Positions 1-7,771 of a stretch of DNA of 57,832 bases are shown piece after piece. Position 1 is the stretch's first letter; each line of letters begins with the position of its first letter. Source of the DNA: Helicobacter mesocricetorum (GTDB lineage: Bacteria > Campylobacterota > Campylobacteria > Campylobacterales > Helicobacteraceae); contig NZ_FZPJ01000007.1 in the NCBI RefSeq assembly GCF_900198605.1, positions 1 through 57,832 on the forward strand, read 5' to 3'. The translations under genes were made by a program, and so were the position numbers. The notes beneath the pieces are model-generated. The model made no database searches. It was not told where the DNA came from and saw only the letters and a list, made by a program, of their open reading frames with translations.

Positions 1-6
1 AATCAT
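1..6 (-). CDS. first two codons of a gene running off the left edge
   Basis: On the minus strand an ATG at 6-4 is preceded by a clear ribosome binding site (AAGGAG, then CTAAG, then ATG). Further upstream lie a hairpin and a TATAAT box at 78-73. Only Met-Ile is visible, so nothing can be said about the product. The start is inferred from the good spacing of these signals. The gene would be in the same direction as nadD-rsfS but has its own promoter. Confidence 0.4.
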
Positions 7-33
7 CTTAGCTCCTTTTAAGGGGCATAGATT

Positions 34-60
34 TTGCCACAGGGTAGAAGCCTGTGGCAA
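34..60 (-). promoter_or_regulatory. leader hairpin upstream of the left-edge gene
   Basis: A perfect 10-bp inverted repeat (TTGCCACAGG / CCTGTGGCAA, 7-nt loop) lies between the presumed transcription start near 66 and the ribosome binding site near 12-17. On the minus strand it would form a stable 5' UTR stem-loop. There is no T-run after it, so it is not an ordinary terminator. It may protect the mRNA, act as a protein-binding leader, or act as an attenuator. Its function is unknown. Confidence 0.5.
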
Positions 61-72
61 TTACCCCATAAC

Positions 73-78
73 ATTATA
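73..78 (-). promoter_or_regulatory. -10 box for the left-edge gene
   Basis: A perfect TATAAT read on the minus strand, about 67 nt upstream of the ATG at 6-4. The repeat pair at 78-114 directly abuts it on the upstream side and would occupy the -35 region. Confidence 0.5.
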
Positions 79-114
79 CTTGAACTTCTATAAAAAACTT
101 GAACTTCTATAAAA
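78..114. repeat. two tandem 18-bp direct repeats in a promoter
   Basis: Two identical 18-bp copies (acttgaacttctataaaa) at 78-95 and 97-114 are separated by one base, giving a 19-bp period. They sit directly upstream of the minus-strand TATAAT. Direct repeats at about two helical turns next to a -10 box are typical of binding sites for a dimeric response-regulator-type activator or a repressor. The regulator is not identifiable from this window. Confidence 0.75.
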
Positions 115-238
115 CTTGCACAAACTACATTAATTATTTAACTAAAAAATCTAGGATTAAAACATTATAGTAAATAGATAATCTTGAAATCATTAGAGGT
201 ATTTTTAAACTGCGGAGTAATGTTAGCAACCCAACTTA

Positions 239-586
239 TTAAACCTCATAAGGCTTTTGTATAATTTTGCTCAAAAACTCTTCTAAATTAAACTTTTTTC
301 GCTGATTTTCTGTAAAAAGGTGAATAATAATATCCCCCAAATCTGCTACTATCCAATCAGGATTCTCTTCCTCAATATTTAAAAAAATTTCGCCTTTTTG
401 CTTTAGCTCCTTCTTTAAAGAATCCAATAATGCCAAAGCGTGTTTATCAATAAGTGCAGTTGCAATAACGACAAAATCGACAAAATAATCACTCCCTTTA
501 AGATTGAAAACTTCAATGTTTTCACCCTTTTTATCTTCTATAATTTGACAAATTTCTGAAACAACTCTTTCTCTATGATCTTGCAA
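239..586 (-). CDS. rsfS: ribosomal silencing factor RsfS
   Basis: 115 residues, the usual size of the RsfS/Iojap family, which binds ribosomal protein L14 and blocks subunit joining when growth slows. Recognisable family features are the DYFVDFVVIATA strand-helix segment, the NIEEENPDWIVADLGDIIIHLF core and a conserved C-terminal helix. The start is TTG at 586-584, inside the 3' end of nadD: the two genes overlap by 14 nt, so translation is probably coupled. The nadD-rsfS pairing is common in bacteria. Stop is TAA at 241-239. Confidence 0.9.
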   Translation of the reverse strand: MQDHRERVVSEICQIIEDKKGENIEVFNLKGSDYFVDFVVIATALIDKHALALLDSLKKELKQKGEIFLNIEEENPDWIVADLGDIIIHLFTENQRKKFNLEEFLSKIIQKPYEV

Positions 587-1142
587 TTTCTTTCCTTTTT
601 AAAATCTCCTCTAAAATAGCTTGTGGGACAAATTCTAAAAGCTTCAAATCACCCTTTTGCAATGCAATTTTGATTTGTGTAGAACTAATTGCTATTTCTT
701 GCATAGGCAAAACTTTAAAATCGCCAACTATTTCATAGCCTTTGCGTGGGATTATAACAAACTCCACCTTATTTTTAAGGTTTGCATACTGATACCATTT
801 GGGCAAAGTTTCTATGTTATCTGCACCTAAGAGCAAATAGATTTTATGGGGCTTATAAAATTTTTCAACAAATTTTATGGTTTTAAATGTTGGTGTAGAT
901 TTATTTTGCCTAATTTCAAAATCTAGCACTTCAAGCCTTGAATCTTTACCCCCTAAGAGATTATTAAGCCAGTTTAGACGCTCTATTGGGCTAAAATAAG
1001 AGCTTATTTTAAAAGGATTTAAAAAACAAGGCACTACAAAAAGCTTTTGAATGGTTAATTTTTCTAAAGCAACCCTAATAATCTCTAAATGACCTAAATG
1101 TGGTGGATCAAATGAACCACCAAAAATCGCTATATCTCCCAT
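573..1142 (-). CDS. nadD: nicotinate-nucleotide adenylyltransferase NadD
   Basis: 189 residues. Transfers AMP from ATP to nicotinate mononucleotide in NAD synthesis. The N-terminus has the nucleotidyltransferase signature GGSFDPPHLGH with the HxGH catalytic motif, and the C-terminal half has the ISSTQIK motif that binds the nucleotide phosphates. ATG start at 1142. It is followed by an overlapping rsfS on the same strand and lies divergent from the prepilin peptidase gene, with about 50 nt between starts. Confidence 0.93.
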   Translation of the reverse strand: MGDIAIFGGSFDPPHLGHLEIIRVALEKLTIQKLFVVPCFLNPFKISSYFSPIERLNWLNNLLGGKDSRLEVLDFEIRQNKSTPTFKTIKFVEKFYKPHKIYLLLGADNIETLPKWYQYANLKNKVEFVIIPRKGYEIVGDFKVLPMQEIAISSTQIKIALQKGDLKLLEFVPQAILEEILKRKEIARS

Positions 1143-1191
1143 AAAATCTCCAAAAATTAGTGTAAAATTGTATCAAATTTTAAGGTATGCT

Positions 1192-1905
1192 ATGGAGTTT
1201 TTGTTTGTTTTTGTTTTTGGCATTATTTTTGGCTCCTTTGCCAATGTCTTAATTTATCGTATCCCAAACAATTTAAACTTATATTTACCTTTTTCCTTCT
1301 GCCCACAATGCAAAAAAGCACTACTTTGGAGGGATAAAATCCCTCTAATCTCTTATCTTTTCTTAAATAAAAAATGTAGGTATTGCCAAAACAAGATTCC
1401 ACTTTGGTATTTTTTAAGCGAATGTTTAGGTGGATTCTTCGCAGTTTTTAGCTTTTATCATTATGGTATTGGGGGGATTATCTGCTTCTTTTTGTGTTTA
1501 TTATTTTATACACTTTGTGTTATTGATTGGTATTTTTTAGAGATTCCTGATATTTTAAGTTTCCTAACCTTAGGGTTTGGGATTTGCTATGGATTTTATC
1601 AAGATTTTAATACCTTTTATTCCCTTACCAATCCTTTTTTAAATGCTTTTTGCCTAATGGGCATTGCAAGCTTCTTAAGACTATTCATCGGAGGTATCTA
1701 CAACAAAGAAGTTATGGGGGAAGGAGATATTATTATTTTTGGGATTCTTGGTGGCTCTTTGGGGATATTCTATGCTTTTGTAGCAATTTTCATAGCAGCG
1801 ATTACAACCTTATGTATTATGCTTATTACAAAAACCTACAAAATGCCATTTGTTCCTTTTTTGTTTGTTGGCTTTTTATCTTTGTTAATCATAAAAACTC
1901 TTTAA
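1192..1905 (+). CDS. type IV prepilin peptidase / N-methyltransferase (A24 family)
   Basis: 237 residues from the ATG at 1192, preferred to the TTG at 1168 because AAGG lies 7 nt upstream of it. Polytopic membrane protein. The N-terminal cytoplasmic domain has two zinc-type CxxC pairs (CPQC and CRYC). Two catalytic aspartates follow: one in the VIDW segment and one in the GEGD motif (the GxGD protease signature). The family cleaves and N-methylates type IV pilins and type II secretion or competence pseudopilins. No pilin or secretion gene occurs in the window, so its substrates lie elsewhere or are unknown. Confidence 0.85.
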   Translation: MEFLFVFVFGIIFGSFANVLIYRIPNNLNLYLPFSFCPQCKKALLWRDKIPLISYLFLNKKCRYCQNKIPLWYFLSECLGGFFAVFSFYHYGIGGIICFFLCLLFYTLCVIDWYFLEIPDILSFLTLGFGICYGFYQDFNTFYSLTNPFLNAFCLMGIASFLRLFIGGIYNKEVMGEGDIIIFGILGGSLGIFYAFVAIFIAAITTLCIMLITKTYKMPFVPFLFVGFLSLLIIKTL

Positions 1906-1974
1906 CTCCCCAAAATAAAGTTTAGGATTTGATAAAGAAATACTTTTTTAAACTTCATTTTATAGAGCTTCTTA

Positions 1975-1980
1975 TATACT
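1975..1980 (+). promoter_or_regulatory. candidate -10 box for fdxA
   Basis: TATACT within TTATATACTTAG, about 34 nt before the fdxA ATG. It is the best -10 match in the 108-nt gap after the prepilin peptidase gene; there is no clear -35 box. Confidence 0.35.
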
Positions 1981-2013
1981 TAGGAGCATTAACTAAAAAA
2001 TTAAGGAGAAATT

Positions 2014-2298
2014 ATGTCTGTAAAAATTACTGATATTTGTATTGCCTGCGGAGCTTGTATTGATGAATGCCCTGTTGAAGCAATTGTAGATGATGATAAT
2101 AACCCAAATGATGATGGTTGCTATTTTGTTTATAATGATAAATGCGTAGAATGTGTAGGGCATAATGACGAGCCAGCCTGTGCAACAGCCTGTCCAACAG
2201 AAGGCTGTATTGTATGGGATAGTATCGTAGATGCTCAACCACACAGAGATGATGTTGGAGAAGACAAGCGAACATCACATACTCCAGTAGTAGAATAA
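2014..2298 (+). CDS. fdxA: 2[4Fe-4S] ferredoxin, Allochromatium type
   Basis: 94 residues. Small acidic electron carrier. The first cluster motif is CIACGACIDECP (CxxCxxCxxxCP). The second has the long spacing typical of the Allochromatium-type group: CVEC, eight residues, then CATACP. AAGGAG sits 5 nt upstream of the ATG. It resembles H. pylori HP0277 (FdxA), a candidate electron carrier for pyruvate:ferredoxin oxidoreductase in these bacteria; that role is inferred from the family. It appears monocistronic and ends in a hairpin. Confidence 0.88.
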   Translation: MSVKITDICIACGACIDECPVEAIVDDDNNPNDDGCYFVYNDKCVECVGHNDEPACATACPTEGCIVWDSIVDAQPHRDDVGEDKRTSHTPVVE

Positions 2299-2302
2299 TT
2301 TG

Positions 2303-2320
2303 GATTAGGTTCTCCTAATC
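2303..2320. terminator. hairpin between convergent fdxA and rarA
   Basis: A perfect 7-bp stem (GATTAGG / CCTAATC) with a 4-nt loop sits in the 32-nt gap between two convergent genes. There is no strong T-run on either side, so termination is probably weak or bidirectional. Confidence 0.5.
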
Positions 2321-2330
2321 TAAGCTTCCT

Positions 2331-3509
2331 TCAAGAATCTTCACAGGCTTTATGCCTTATTTTATCAATCCATTCTTTCAATGTTTTTTCAAACCCTTTA
2401 GGTAGCCATTTTACAAATTTTAGCTTTTTAAGCAAATATTCTTGCTCTACCCAGCCACCAAAGTTATGAGGATAAAGATAATCTTTAGAAAATTGGCAAA
2501 GAGACTTTGGAATTTCTTCATTAGGATGTGTTTTAACATAATCCATTGCCTCATTGATAGCCTCATAAGCAGTATTGGACTTAGGCGAAGCAGCAAGATA
2601 GATAACACATTGACTTAAAAGAATCCTAGCTTCTGGATAGCCAATTTTTGCTACTCCTTGCATTGTAGAAACCGCCAAATTTAAAGCATTGGGATTAGCA
2701 TTGCCAATATCCTCGCTTGCTAAAATTACTAAACGTCTTGCTATAAACTCAGGATTCTCACCCTCTGTGATTAATCGTGCCAAATAATAAATAGCTGCAT
2801 TTTCATCACTTCCGCGAATACTTTTTATCATTGCAGAAATCAGATTATAATGGGTATTAAGCTCACTAACACCACGATTTAAAGAGGTTGGACGAAGAGA
2901 TTTTAGAGTTTCTAAAGTAAGAGGTGATTTAAGACTTAAAGCGCAATCAAGTAAATTAAGCATAGCTCTAGCATCGCCTCCACTTGTTTCTATCAAATAG
3001 GTTTGAATTTCTAACTCTAAATTATAAGGCGTTAAAATCTCCCTTAATTCCTCCCTGCTTAAAGCAAAAAATTCAAAAACAAAAGATCGGGATCTTATTG
3101 CACTACTTAGCGCAAAAAAAGGATTCTCGGTAGAAGCTCCCATAATAAGAGCCTGGTGATTCTCCATTATAGGCAATAATGCCTCTTGTTGGGATTTACT
3201 CAATCTATGCACTTCATCAATAAAAATCAAGGGTTTTTGTAAAGTATTTTGGTATTGTTTTAAAATATGACGCAAATCCTCTAATTTAAAATTCGTCGCA
3301 TTAAGCGCATAAAAAGGGAGTGATAGCATATCAGCTATTAAAAGCACTGCGCTTGTCTTACCACTCCCAGCACTACCGAAGAAAAAACTATGGGGAATGC
3401 TTCCACTTTTAAGAAGCTTCATAAAAGGAGCATTCTCTCCAAAGAGGTGTTTTTGCCCAACAAATTGCTGAAAACTTTTAGGTCTTTTGTTGTATGATAA
3501 ATTTTTCAT
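2331..3509 (-). CDS. rarA: replication-associated recombination protein A (RarA/MgsA AAA+ ATPase)
   Basis: About 392 residues, near the family length. AAA+ clamp-loader-like ATPase acting at stalled replication forks. Walker A is GSAGSGKT, Walker B is LIFIDEVHRL, and a sensor-1-like stretch is MGASTENPFFALSSA. The C-terminal half (DIGNANPNAL, YLAASPKSNTAYEAI, PHNFGGWVEQEYL) is the characteristic MgsA oligomerisation region. I prefer the ATG at 3509 to the overlapping TTG at 3512. It is divergent from a tiny ORF that starts at 3534. Confidence 0.93.
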   Translation of the reverse strand: MKNLSYNKRPKSFQQFVGQKHLFGENAPFMKLLKSGSIPHSFFFGSAGSGKTSAVLLIADMLSLPFYALNATNFKLEDLRHILKQYQNTLQKPLIFIDEVHRLSKSQQEALLPIMENHQALIMGASTENPFFALSSAIRSRSFVFEFFALSREELREILTPYNLELEIQTYLIETSGGDARAMLNLLDCALSLKSPLTLETLKSLRPTSLNRGVSELNTHYNLISAMIKSIRGSDENAAIYYLARLITEGENPEFIARRLVILASEDIGNANPNALNLAVSTMQGVAKIGYPEARILLSQCVIYLAASPKSNTAYEAINEAMDYVKTHPNEEIPKSLCQFSKDYLYPHNFGGWVEQEYLLKKLKFVKWLPKGFEKTLKEWIDKIRHKACEDS

Positions 3510-3533
3510 CAACTTTCTTAAATAAGGAATAAT

Positions 3534-3623
3534 ATGGCACGATTTGCTCCTATTATTTTAGCACTTTTTGCGGTGTTTATGGTTTTATTAATGATGTATG
3601 GTTTCAATAACCCGATTTTTTAA
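3534..3623 (+). CDS. candidate 29-residue single-span membrane protein
   Basis: ATG at 3534, preceded by AATAAGGAATAAT, which places AAGGA about 6 nt upstream. The reading frame encodes MARF, then a strongly hydrophobic segment of about 18 residues, then YGFNNPIF and a TAA at 3621. Its 3' end overlaps the convergent LOG gene by 36 nt. Good start signals and a coherent membrane segment argue for a real small protein; its short length and the overlap argue for caution. The function is unknown. Confidence 0.5.
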   Translation: MARFAPIILALFAVFMVLLMMYGFNNPIF

Positions 3624-4223
3624 AATCCTTAAAACTTCTTCAGGAGAATCCACAAGACTTACAATCTCTAATTCTTCTTTAGTAATCAATCCCTCTTTTA
3701 ACATCACCCCTTCAATCCATTGTAAAAAATTCCTCCAATAATCCCTACCATACAAAATAATGGGTATTTTTTGCATCTTTTGCGTAGCTATCAATGTTAG
3801 AATCTCACTTAATTCATCTAAAGTTCCAAATCCCCCTTGCCCAACAACAATCCCTATGGAATGATGATTAAAAACAAATTTCCGACTAAAAAAACTTTCA
3901 AATATTAGAGGAATTTCAACATAAGGATTCATTGCTTGTTCATAGGGAAGCTGGATATTTAGCCCAATAGATACCACTTTAGTGGCTTTATCTTTAGATT
4001 CTACTAAACCTTTATTGGCAGCTTCCATAATCCCAGGTCCCCCTCCTGTCATAATCGAGTATCCCTCCCTCCCAAGCTTAAAGGCTAATCTTTCTATCTT
4101 TTGATAAGCTTCACTCTGTCTTTGAACCCTTGCTCCTCCAAAAATTGTTAGGATATTCTCATAAGGTTTTAAAACTTCAAAACTTTTGCATACTTCTTTA
4201 TAACCATTTAATAGCTCTTGCAT
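3588..4223 (-). CDS. LOG-family (TIGR00730-type) nucleotide phosphoribohydrolase
   Basis: 211 residues, Rossmann fold. The family cleaves ribose 5'-phosphate from nucleoside monophosphates and was formerly called lysine decarboxylase-like. Visible motifs are TGGGPGIMEAANKG and, later, GQGGFGTLDE, which matches the family PGGxGTxxE except that Q replaces the usual P. The catalytic Arg/Glu region (FFSRKFVF) is present. It lies 4 nt downstream of a cytochrome c gene on the same strand, so they are probably co-transcribed. Confidence 0.82.
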   Translation of the reverse strand: MQELLNGYKEVCKSFEVLKPYENILTIFGGARVQRQSEAYQKIERLAFKLGREGYSIMTGGGPGIMEAANKGLVESKDKATKVVSIGLNIQLPYEQAMNPYVEIPLIFESFFSRKFVFNHHSIGIVVGQGGFGTLDELSEILTLIATQKMQKIPIILYGRDYWRNFLQWIEGVMLKEGLITKEELEIVSLVDSPEEVLRILKNRVIETIHH

Positions 4224-4227
4224 TGTC

Positions 4228-4563
4228 TTACTTTGTGGAATTTTTAGATTCTATATATTCAAAAATAGCTTGAATTTCATTTTTTGTTAAATAATATTTT
4301 GGCATAACCTTTTTACTCTCTTGCAAGGCTTTAGCAAACACTTCAAATTTTAGATGATTAATAGCAGGTCCTTGTAGGCTTATTGCTTTTTTCTTATGAT
4401 AATACTCCGCAATCATCCTTCCCTCCCCTGCTTGTCCGTGGCATTCTACACAACCTATACCACGAGGGTTTTCATAAAGCATTTTGCCATATTCAATAGA
4501 GGTAATAAAACTCTCCTCTGCAAAAACAAAATTTACAAAAATTACCAAAAATAACCGATACAT
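4228..4563 (-). CDS. small periplasmic c-type cytochrome
   Basis: 111 residues. A short signal peptide (MYRLFLVIFVNFVFA) is followed by one haem-binding CxxCH motif (CVECH, about residue 40) and a likely axial Met in KVMPKYYLT. This is a class I monohaem cytochrome, exported and matured in the periplasm. It differs from the familiar cytochrome c553 in its surroundings, and its redox partner cannot be named. AAGG precedes the ATG. It is divergent from folD across a 67-nt gap containing the folD promoter. Confidence 0.82.
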   Translation of the reverse strand: MYRLFLVIFVNFVFAEESFITSIEYGKMLYENPRGIGCVECHGQAGEGRMIAEYYHKKKAISLQGPAINHLKFEVFAKALQESKKVMPKYYLTKNEIQAIFEYIESKNSTK

Positions 4564-4597
4564 ACAAAGCCTTAAACTATAAAAAAACTTTTTTTAT

Positions 4598-4603
4598 TAT
4601 AAT
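4598..4603 (+). promoter_or_regulatory. -10 box for the folD operon
   Basis: A perfect TATAAT follows a T-rich run, 28 nt upstream of the folD ATG. It would serve folD-lepB-M50-rpiB-hypothetical-apt, whose genes are separated by 0-16 nt. Confidence 0.6.
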
Positions 4604-4630
4604 ATCAAAATAACTTTTCAAAGGCGATAA

Positions 4631-5479
4631 ATGCAGATATTAGATGGAAAATCTCTTGCTTTAAAAATCGAAGAAACTATCAAAAAAGAAGTGCAACTTC
4701 TAAACCAACAACAAATCACGCCCGGATTAGCGGTTATTTTAGTAGGTGATGATCCAGCCTCACAAAGCTATGTAAATATGAAAGCAAAAGCCTGTAAGCG
4801 AACAGGAATCTACTCTACCACACACGAAATGCCCCAAAGTATTACGCAAGATTCCCTCCTACAAACCATTAGTATGCTAAACCAAAACCCAAATATTGAT
4901 GGGATACTAGTCCAACTCCCTCTTCCACAACACATTGACACAACAACTATCCTAGAAGCCATTGCCCCCCATAAAGATGTCGATGGTTTTCATCCCTTTA
5001 ATGTAGGAAGAATTGCAGCCAATCTTCAAGGATTCACTCCTGCTACTCCTATGGGGGTTATTACACTACTGCAAGCCTATGATATTAATCTTAAAGGCAA
5101 AAATGTAGTAATTGTGGGGACTAGTAATATCGTTGGCAAACCCTTAGGTGCATTATTTCTTAATCATAATGCAACCATTACACTTTGTCATATTCACACC
5201 AATAACCTCATAGAACATACTAAAAATGCAGATATTCTTTGCGTGGCAGTTGGCAAACCCAATCTTATCACTAAAGAAATGCTTAAAGAAGGTGCTATTG
5301 TTATTGATATTGGTATTAATCGTTTAGAAAATGGAAAAATTATAGGCGATGTAGATTTTGATAATGTCGCCCCTATTTGTAGCTTTATCACTCCTGTTCC
5401 TGGAGGTGTGGGACCTATGACAATTGCCTCTTTGTTGCAAAATACCATAAAAGCTACTAAAATTCGCGCAAACTTATAA
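4631..5479 (+). CDS. folD: bifunctional methylenetetrahydrofolate dehydrogenase / cyclohydrolase
   Basis: 282 residues, the standard length. Interconverts 5,10-methylene- and 10-formyl-tetrahydrofolate with NADP. Visible motifs include the catalytic SYVNMKAKACKRTGI segment with its lysine, DGILVQLPLP, KDVDGFHPFNVG, the dinucleotide-binding VVIVGTSNIVGKPLG and the C-terminal TPVPGGVGPMTIASLL. First gene of a six-gene operon; its neighbours follow the H. pylori order. AAGG is about 7 nt before the ATG. Confidence 0.97.
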   Translation: MQILDGKSLALKIEETIKKEVQLLNQQQITPGLAVILVGDDPASQSYVNMKAKACKRTGIYSTTHEMPQSITQDSLLQTISMLNQNPNIDGILVQLPLPQHIDTTTILEAIAPHKDVDGFHPFNVGRIAANLQGFTPATPMGVITLLQAYDINLKGKNVVIVGTSNIVGKPLGALFLNHNATITLCHIHTNNLIEHTKNADILCVAVGKPNLITKEMLKEGAIVIDIGINRLENGKIIGDVDFDNVAPICSFITPVPGGVGPMTIASLLQNTIKATKIRANL

Positions 5480-5495
5480 AACTTAAGGAAATTTA

Positions 5496-6296
5496 ATGAA
5501 TCAAATATTCAATAAACTAAGCAAATTTGTAAATAGCTGGACAGGGACTATTATTATCGTCTTAGGTGTTATATTTTTTGTTGCTCAAGCTTTCATAATT
5601 CCTAGTGGAAGTATGCTAAATACAATGTTAATTGGGGATAATCTATTTGTTAAAAAATATTCTTATGGAATCCCAACGCCTACAATTCCTTGGATAGAAA
5701 TGAAAGTCTTACCTGATTTTAACAATAATGGACATCTTTTTGAAGGAGAGCGTCCAAAGCGCGGAGATATTGTAATATTCCGCTATCCATTAGACCCAAA
5801 AATACATTATGTAAAGCGCAATATAGGGATTAGCGGAGATGAAATCCTTTATACTAAAGAAGGCTTATGGGTTGCCTTTGCCAACAGCAATCCTTACAAT
5901 CAAGATTCTAATAAAACACTTGTTTATAAAGGCAAAACCTATCTCTATGAGCCTTATGCAAAAAAACATCCGGGCATACATTATCAAAATACTCCTTTTA
6001 ATGCCTTTATCCAATTACAAAGCTATTGGCAAAGCGGACATAAAGTCGCTATGGAACCTATCACCTTAGATAATGGAGAATTAGCCTTTCATACAAAAGT
6101 TGGGGAGGATGAATTTTTTATGATGGGGGATAATCGGGATAATTCCAATGATTCAAGATTTTGGGGAGGTGTTCATTACCGCTATATTGTCGGTAAGCCG
6201 TGGTTTATCTATTTTAGCTGGGATGATGATTTTAATATCCGCTGGGAAAGAATAGGAAAATCTATCGAATCCCTAGAAGCACAAAACCTACCCTAA
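5496..6296 (+). CDS. lepB: signal peptidase I
   Basis: 266 residues, inner membrane. An N-terminal membrane helix is followed by the catalytic serine motif PSGSMLNTM, the general-base lysine region HYVKRNIGISGDE and the MGDNRDNSNDSRFWG box D/E motif. Removes signal peptides from exported proteins. Its stop overlaps the ATG of the following M50 protease gene by one base (TAATG), indicating coupling of two membrane proteases. Confidence 0.96.
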   Translation: MNQIFNKLSKFVNSWTGTIIIVLGVIFFVAQAFIIPSGSMLNTMLIGDNLFVKKYSYGIPTPTIPWIEMKVLPDFNNNGHLFEGERPKRGDIVIFRYPLDPKIHYVKRNIGISGDEILYTKEGLWVAFANSNPYNQDSNKTLVYKGKTYLYEPYAKKHPGIHYQNTPFNAFIQLQSYWQSGHKVAMEPITLDNGELAFHTKVGEDEFFMMGDNRDNSNDSRFWGGVHYRYIVGKPWFIYFSWDDDFNIRWERIGKSIESLEAQNLP

Positions 6297-6979
6297 TGTT
6301 CGAATTATCTTTATTTTATCAAATCCCTCTAATCATCACCGCTTTACTTATTGCTATTATCGGACACGAAATTATGCACGGACTGGTAGCTTATAAATAT
6401 GGCGACAGCAGTGCAAAAGATTTAGGCAGACTCCAACTTAATCCTATTGTGCATATAGATTTAATTGGCTCCATCCTTGTTCCTGTGATGCTCTTTTTGC
6501 TCAATGCCCCCTTTTTGTTTGGCTGGGCTAAACCTGTCCCCGTAAGAATAGATAGAGTAATTTCTAATGGTGGGTATTTTGGAGCTTTTGGAGTCTCTAT
6601 TGCCGGTGTTGCTTACAACTTCATATTAGCCCTTTTTTGCTCTTTTTGTATTTATGTTTTTAATGGAGGAATATTTAGTGGATTCTTGGATTATTTTGAT
6701 AATCCCAAATTTGTTTTGGAGCTTATTGTTTTTTTCTTTTTGCAATTACTACTTTATAATGTTATTTTAGGTGTTTTTAATCTCCTCCCCCTCCCTCCTT
6801 TAGATGGTTCACAAGTATTAGCCTATTTAGGTTTAATGTTTAAAAATGATTTTTTTGCTAAACTTTTTAACAAAATTCATCCAATGGTAGGAATGATATG
6901 TTTAATGATTATTCTAAGCACACCACTTTCAATAATCTTTTCAACACCTGTGAATTGGATTATACATTGGCTACTCTAA
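6296..6979 (+). CDS. site-2-type membrane metalloprotease (M50 family)
   Basis: 227 residues, about six membrane spans. The zinc motif HEXXH is seen in GHEIMHGLVAYKYGD near the N-terminus, and the third ligand region is NLLPLPPLDGSQ. It lacks a PDZ domain, so it belongs to the short M50B group rather than RseP. The natural substrate is unknown. It sits between lepB and rpiB as in H. pylori (HP0575). Confidence 0.88.
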   Translation: MFELSLFYQIPLIITALLIAIIGHEIMHGLVAYKYGDSSAKDLGRLQLNPIVHIDLIGSILVPVMLFLLNAPFLFGWAKPVPVRIDRVISNGGYFGAFGVSIAGVAYNFILALFCSFCIYVFNGGIFSGFLDYFDNPKFVLELIVFFFLQLLLYNVILGVFNLLPLPPLDGSQVLAYLGLMFKNDFFAKLFNKIHPMVGMICLMIILSTPLSIIFSTPVNWIIHWLL

Positions 6980-6988
6980 AGGGGAAAT

Positions 6989-7411
6989 ATGAGATTTTAT
7001 ATCGCAAATGATCACGCAGGATTCATTCTCAAAAGTCCAATTCTTGAATTTTTACAAGCTAGAGATTACGAAGTGTTTGATTTAGGTTGCCATAACCAAG
7101 CCAAAGTAGATTATCCAGATTTTGCGCATTTACTTTGCCAAAAAGTCTTAGAAGATTCCAAAAGTTTTGGTATCTTAATTTGTGGTAGCGGAATTGGAAT
7201 GAGTATTGCTGCAAATCGATTTAAGGGAATCCGAGCAGCACTTTGCTATGAACCTTATAGTGCTGCTATGAGTCGCAAACACAACGATGCTAATGTCTTA
7301 TGTTTAGGGGCTAGAATGATTGGAATAGATATGGCAGAAGCAATCTTGCAAAGCTTTTGTCAAAGCCAATTTGAAGGTGGTAGGCATCTACAAAGAATAG
7401 AAAAATTGTAA
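6989..7411 (+). CDS. rpiB: ribose-5-phosphate isomerase B
   Basis: 140 residues, LacA/RpiB family. Interconverts ribose 5-phosphate and ribulose 5-phosphate in the pentose phosphate pathway. The N-terminus IANDHAGFILK, the catalytic cysteine region GILICGSGIGMSIAANRF and the anion-binding SRKHNDANVLCLGARM identify the family. GGGGA precedes the ATG. Confidence 0.93.
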   Translation: MRFYIANDHAGFILKSPILEFLQARDYEVFDLGCHNQAKVDYPDFAHLLCQKVLEDSKSFGILICGSGIGMSIAANRFKGIRAALCYEPYSAAMSRKHNDANVLCLGARMIGIDMAEAILQSFCQSQFEGGRHLQRIEKL

Positions 7412-7423
7412 GGGGGGATAAAA

Positions 7424-7762
7424 ATGACAGGTTTTACACAATGGTTATTTTTAACAACTTTTATTCTTTTTGTTTTATTTATTGTCGTTAAAACCTTTTT
7501 TTACAAAAGTGTCGCACAAAAGGAAGAAAAAAATAGTGCCATTATGAAATTAACCCTACAAGAAGCAGAGATACTTATCCGCAAACACCAACTCCAACTT
7601 CAAAGAGCTTTAGGGAACATTGATATTTTAACCGATGAAATCACAACTTTAAGAAATGAAGTCAAAGCACTTAAGCAGAGAAACTCTCAATATAGGGTTG
7701 AAACAGAAAAATATAAAAGCAGAATCAAAGATTTAGAGCAAAAAATAGAAGCTCTACTATAA
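7424..7762 (+). CDS. hypothetical membrane-anchored coiled-coil protein
   Basis: 112 residues. One N-terminal membrane helix (about residues 7-27) is followed by a long charged helical region with heptad-like leucine/isoleucine spacing to the C-terminus. No catalytic motif is visible. A G-rich ribosome binding site precedes the ATG. A gene in this place between rpiB and apt is conserved in H. pylori (HP0573); no function is known to me. Confidence 0.75.
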   Translation: MTGFTQWLFLTTFILFVLFIVVKTFFYKSVAQKEEKNSAIMKLTLQEAEILIRKHQLQLQRALGNIDILTDEITTLRNEVKALKQRNSQYRVETEKYKSRIKDLEQKIEALL

Positions 7763-7771
7763 GGAGAATAT

